In this document: positions 6,645-9,201 of the stretch, in pieces
How positions within the stretch are numbered: the stretch's first letter is position 1
Layout of the letters: each line of letters begins with the position of its first letter
Assembly: GCA_026225015.1 (NCBI GenBank)
Contig: JAMFRY010000066.1
Location: 1 to 9,201, forward strand
Reading direction: 5' to 3'
Origin: Alphaproteobacteria bacterium
GTDB taxonomy: Bacteria > Pseudomonadota > Alphaproteobacteria > Acetobacterales > Acetobacteraceae
DNA length: 9,201 nt
Position numbers and translations under genes: made by a program
Notes under the pieces: generated by a model
Database searches by the model: none
What the model was told of the DNA's origin: nothing
What the model saw: only the letters and a program-made list of their open reading frames with translations

Positions 6645-9201
6645 ATCTCTCCGCGATTTTTATCCGCCGGCCGGTCGCCACCACGCTGCTCACCATCGGC
6701 ATCGCGCTTTCGGGCATATTGGCGTTTTTCAGGCTGCCAGTGGCGCCGCTGCCGAATCTTTCCTTCCCCACCATCCAGGTTATGGCGCAAATGGCCGGCG
6801 CCAGCCCGCAGACGATGGCGCAAACGGTCGCCGAGCCCTTGGAACGCCATCTCGGAATCATTGCGGATGTGACGGAAATGACCTCGCAAAGCGGTGTCGG
6901 CAGCACGCGCATCACATTGCAATTTGGCCTCGACCGCGACGTCAACGGCGCCGCCCGCGATGTCGAGGCGGCGATTCAGGCCGCGCGCGCCGACCTGCCC
7001 TCCAACCTGCACGCCAATCCCACCTATAACAAATTCAACCCGGCTGAGGCGCCGATCCTGATTCTGGCGCTCACCTCGGATACGCTCACCCCAGGCCAGC
7101 TCTACGATTCTGCCGATACGATTCTGCAACAGCAATTCTCGCAGATCAGCGGCGTCGGCGATGTCGAACTGGGGGGCGCTGCACTGCCGGCGGTGCGGGT
7201 GGATTTGCAGCCAGGCCCGCTCAATCAATACGGCATTGGTTTGGAAGATGTGCGCGCCGCTTTGTCAGCGGCCAATGCCGACAGTCCGAAGGGCTATGTG
7301 GATGATAACGGCATTCGCTACCAGCTCTATACCAACGACGTCGCCTCCGTGGCCGCGCACTATCGCGATTTGATCATCGCCTACCGCAATCATGCGGCGG
7401 TGCATTTAAGCGACATCGCCAGCATTACGAACTCGGTCGAGAACGTCAATAATGCCGGGCTGTTCAATGGCAAACCCGCCGTGCTGGTGATCCTGCATCC
7501 CAGCCCCGGCGCAAACATCATCAAAACCGTCGATCAGGTGAAGGCGCTGCTGCCCGAATTGCAGGCCGCCCTTCCACCCAGCATCAAGATGGCGGTGGCG
7601 CTGGACCGTTCGGTATCGATTCGCGGCGCGCTGTCCGATACGGGGCGCACGCTGTTCATCGCCATTCTGCTGGTCATCGGCGTGGTGTTCGTGTTCCTGC
7701 GCTCCGGCCGCGCCACGCTGATTCCCGGCATCGCGGTTCCGGTTTCCATCCTCGGCACGTTCGGCCCGATGTATCTGCTGGGCTTCAATATCGACAATCT
7801 CTCGCTGATGGCGCTGACCATCGCCACCGGCTTCGTGGTCGATGACGCCGTGGTGGTGGTGGAGAACACCTATCGTCATCTCGAAGACGGCATGGCGCCT
7901 TACGCCGCGGCGATGCGCGGCGCCTCCGAAGTCAGCTTCACCGTGCTGTCGATGAGCACCTCGCTGATCGCGGTTTTTTTGCCGATTCTGCTGATGCCCG
8001 GCTTGCTCGGCCGGCTGTTCCGCGAATTTGCCGAAACGCTCTCGATTACCATCCTGATCTCGCTGGTGATCTCATTGACGCTGACGCCCATGCTATGCTC
8101 GCGTTTTCTGCGCCATGAATCTGCGCCGGCAAAGCGGCCTGGCTGGCTGATCCGCACCCTGGAAGCAGGTTTCGAGCAGCTGCTTGGCGGCTATAAATCC
8201 TCGCTGGGCTGGGCGCTGCGCCACCAGGGGATCGTGGGCGCGGCGTTTTTGCTAACGGTATGTCTGAACGTCTATCTTTTTGTGGTAGTGCCGAAGGGGT
8301 TTTTTCCGGAGCAGGATAACGGCCTGCTCATTGGCAACGTGCAGGCCGATCAAAGTATTTCCTTCGCCTTGATGAAACAGAAGATGATCCGGCTTCAAAC
8401 CATCATCCAGGATGATCCAGGTGTGCAATCCGTCGCCGGCTTTACCGGCGGCCGCGCCACCAATAACGGCTTCCTGTTTGTCACGTTAAAGCCGCTGGCC
8501 ATGCGCCATGTAACCGCCACACAGATCGTTGCCCGGCTGCGCCGGCCTTTGGCCCGCATACCCGGCGCGCCGACCTTCCTGGTGCCGGCGCAGGACCTCA
8601 CCGTCGGCGCCAGGCAGGGCAATGCCGAATACCAGTACACGCTCACCAGCGATGACAGCGCCGCACTCTACCTATGGGTGCCGGAAATCGTCGCGGCCCT
8701 GCAAAAGCAACACGTGCTGCTGGACGTGAATTCCGACCTGCAGCAGGGCGGCCTGGAGACCAATGTTGTCATCAATCGGCCTGTTGGCTCGGCCTATGGC
8801 ATCACGCCCGAGCAGATCGACAATACGTTCTACGACGCCTATGGCCAGCGCTCGGTCTCCACGATCTACAGTGCGCTCAATCAATATGAGGTGATCATGG
8901 AGCTGGCGCCGCAATATCTGCAAACGCCGGATATGTTGAAGCAGATCTATATCAGCGCCTCCGGCGGTGTCGCGAGCGGCGTCTCGCAGAGCAATTTTGC
9001 CGCCGGTACCGTGGAGGCTGCAACCGGCAGCAGCACCGCCGCTTCCTCTACCGCGACGGTCGCGCAGGATTCCGCCACCAACCGGGCGGTCAACAGTGTC
9101 ACCGGCAATGCCAACGCCTCCAGCGGCGCTTCCGTCAGCACCAATCAGGAGACCATGATCCCGCTGGCGGCACTTGCCTCCTACGCGCCGGGGACCACGC
9201 C
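6641..9201 (+). CDS. mdtC: RND multidrug efflux pump permease, MdtC-like, 3' end missing
   Basis: This is the second RND pump subunit, paralogous to the gene before it. The frame is open without a stop from ATG 6641 to the right edge, giving 853 full codons; a complete protein should be about 1,000-1,100 residues, so the last transmembrane block is outside. It begins MNLSAIFIRRPVATTLLTIG, the usual RND N-terminus. NLSLMALTIATGFVVDDAVVVVEN contains Asp401 and Asp402, at the same residue numbers as in the paralogue. PKGFFPEQDNG starts at residue 551 and opens the second periplasmic loop. YGITPEQIDNTFYDAYGQR is the conserved funnel-region stretch also found in the neighbour (YGITPATVDNALYDAFGQR). 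Unusually, between IYISAS (ending at 774) and MIPLAALASY (from 839) there is a Ser/Ala/Thr/Asn-rich insert of about 60 residues. The counterpart of AcrB Lys940 lies beyond the window and cannot be checked. Gene order identifies it as MdtC-like; biochemical specificity is unknown. Confidence 0.93.
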   Translation, partial: MNLSAIFIRRPVATTLLTIGIALSGILAFFRLPVAPLPNLSFPTIQVMAQMAGASPQTMAQTVAEPLERHLGIIADVTEMTSQSGVGSTRITLQFGLDRDVNGAARDVEAAIQAARADLPSNLHANPTYNKFNPAEAPILILALTSDTLTPGQLYDSADTILQQQFSQISGVGDVELGGAALPAVRVDLQPGPLNQYGIGLEDVRAALSAANADSPKGYVDDNGIRYQLYTNDVASVAAHYRDLIIAYRNHAAVHLSDIASITNSVENVNNAGLFNGKPAVLVILHPSPGANIIKTVDQVKALLPELQAALPPSIKMAVALDRSVSIRGALSDTGRTLFIAILLVIGVVFVFLRSGRATLIPGIAVPVSILGTFGPMYLLGFNIDNLSLMALTIATGFVVDDAVVVVENTYRHLEDGMAPYAAAMRGASEVSFTVLSMSTSLIAVFLPILLMPGLLGRLFREFAETLSITILISLVISLTLTPMLCSRFLRHESAPAKRPGWLIRTLEAGFEQLLGGYKSSLGWALRHQGIVGAAFLLTVCLNVYLFVVVPKGFFPEQDNGLLIGNVQADQSISFALMKQKMIRLQTIIQDDPGVQSVAGFTGGRATNNGFLFVTLKPLAMRHVTATQIVARLRRPLARIPGAPTFLVPAQDLTVGARQGNAEYQYTLTSDDSAALYLWVPEIVAALQKQHVLLDVNSDLQQGGLETNVVINRPVGSAYGITPEQIDNTFYDAYGQRSVSTIYSALNQYEVIMELAPQYLQTPDMLKQIYISASGGVASGVSQSNFAAGTVEAATGSSTAASSTATVAQDSATNRAVNSVTGNANASSGASVSTNQETMIPLAALASYAPGTT
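8963..9154 (+). other. Low-complexity Ser/Ala/Thr/Asn-rich insert in the MdtC-like pump
   Basis: Residues 775-838 of the second pump are almost entirely small or polar residues with very few charges. They contain runs such as TGSSTAASSTATVAQDS and NANASSGASVSTNQE. E. coli AcrB has only a few residues between the matching strands (WYVRAADGQMVPFSAF). The frame continues correctly on both sides, so this is an in-frame insertion and not a sequencing slip. From memory, similar inserts occur in MdtC-like pumps of other alphaproteobacteria; that would make it lineage-wide and not unique. Its function is unknown. Confidence 0.7.

Noticed and set aside
6562..7029. A 155-codon plus-strand frame spanning the end of the first pump gene and the start of the second
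   Set aside because: It is out of frame with both pump genes, whose reading frames are supported by family motifs on each side of the junction.
6548..7228. A 226-codon minus-strand frame across the junction of the two pump genes
   Set aside because: It is antisense to two confident genes, shows Arg/Gly/His-rich shadow composition and no domain.
8966..9154. Ser/Ala/Thr-rich segment as a frameshift or assembly error in the second pump
   Set aside because: The same frame carries recognisable RND sequence both before (NQYEVIMELAPQYL) and after (MIPLAALASYAPG), so the reading frame is continuous.

Overview
The window is dense, GC-rich bacterial DNA (about 60% GC by eye) with every real gene on the + strand. 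The order tatC-serS, with a short overlap, is typical of alphaproteobacteria. The protein style of the efflux genes (a Ser/Ala/Thr-rich insert in the MdtC-like pump and a Lys/His-rich tail on the adaptor) suggests Rhodospirillales, perhaps Acetobacteraceae. That placement is an inference from recall, not from a search.

Region 1 (1-2064) is a housekeeping block read as one tightly packed unit. It holds the 3' two thirds of tatC (twin-arginine translocase core subunit), serS (seryl-tRNA synthetase, overlapping tatC by 8 bases) and a 97-residue stand-alone GIY-YIG domain protein of the YhbQ/UPF0213 type. The last gene probably starts at a TTG that overlaps the serS stop by 4 bases.

Region 2 (2065-2210) is the only real intergenic gap, 146 bases. 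It shows no clear terminator. It does contain a small perfect palindrome (TACAA-T-TTGTA), an 8-base direct repeat and a good Shine-Dalgarno sequence for the next gene. It is the natural place for the promoter and operator of the efflux operon.

Region 3 (2211-9201) is a tripartite RND multidrug efflux operon of the MdtABC layout: a membrane-anchored periplasmic adaptor, then two paralogous but different RND pump subunits. The first pump gene is complete (1042 residues). The second overlaps it by 4 bases (ATGA) and runs off the right edge after 853 full codons. In E. coli the two pump subunits form a mixed trimer that takes substrate from the periplasm or membrane, uses the proton gradient, and exports through the adaptor and a TolC-type outer-membrane channel. 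No outer-membrane channel and no regulator gene lies inside this window.

I found no strong sign of a new biological system, mobile element, RNA gene or CRISPR array. The points most worth a second look are the roughly 60-residue low-complexity insert in the MdtC-like pump, with a short Ser-rich counterpart at the same place in its paralogue; the GC-hairpin, Shine-Dalgarno-poor junction between adaptor and first pump; the GIY-YIG gene coupled to serS; and the palindrome ahead of the efflux operon.
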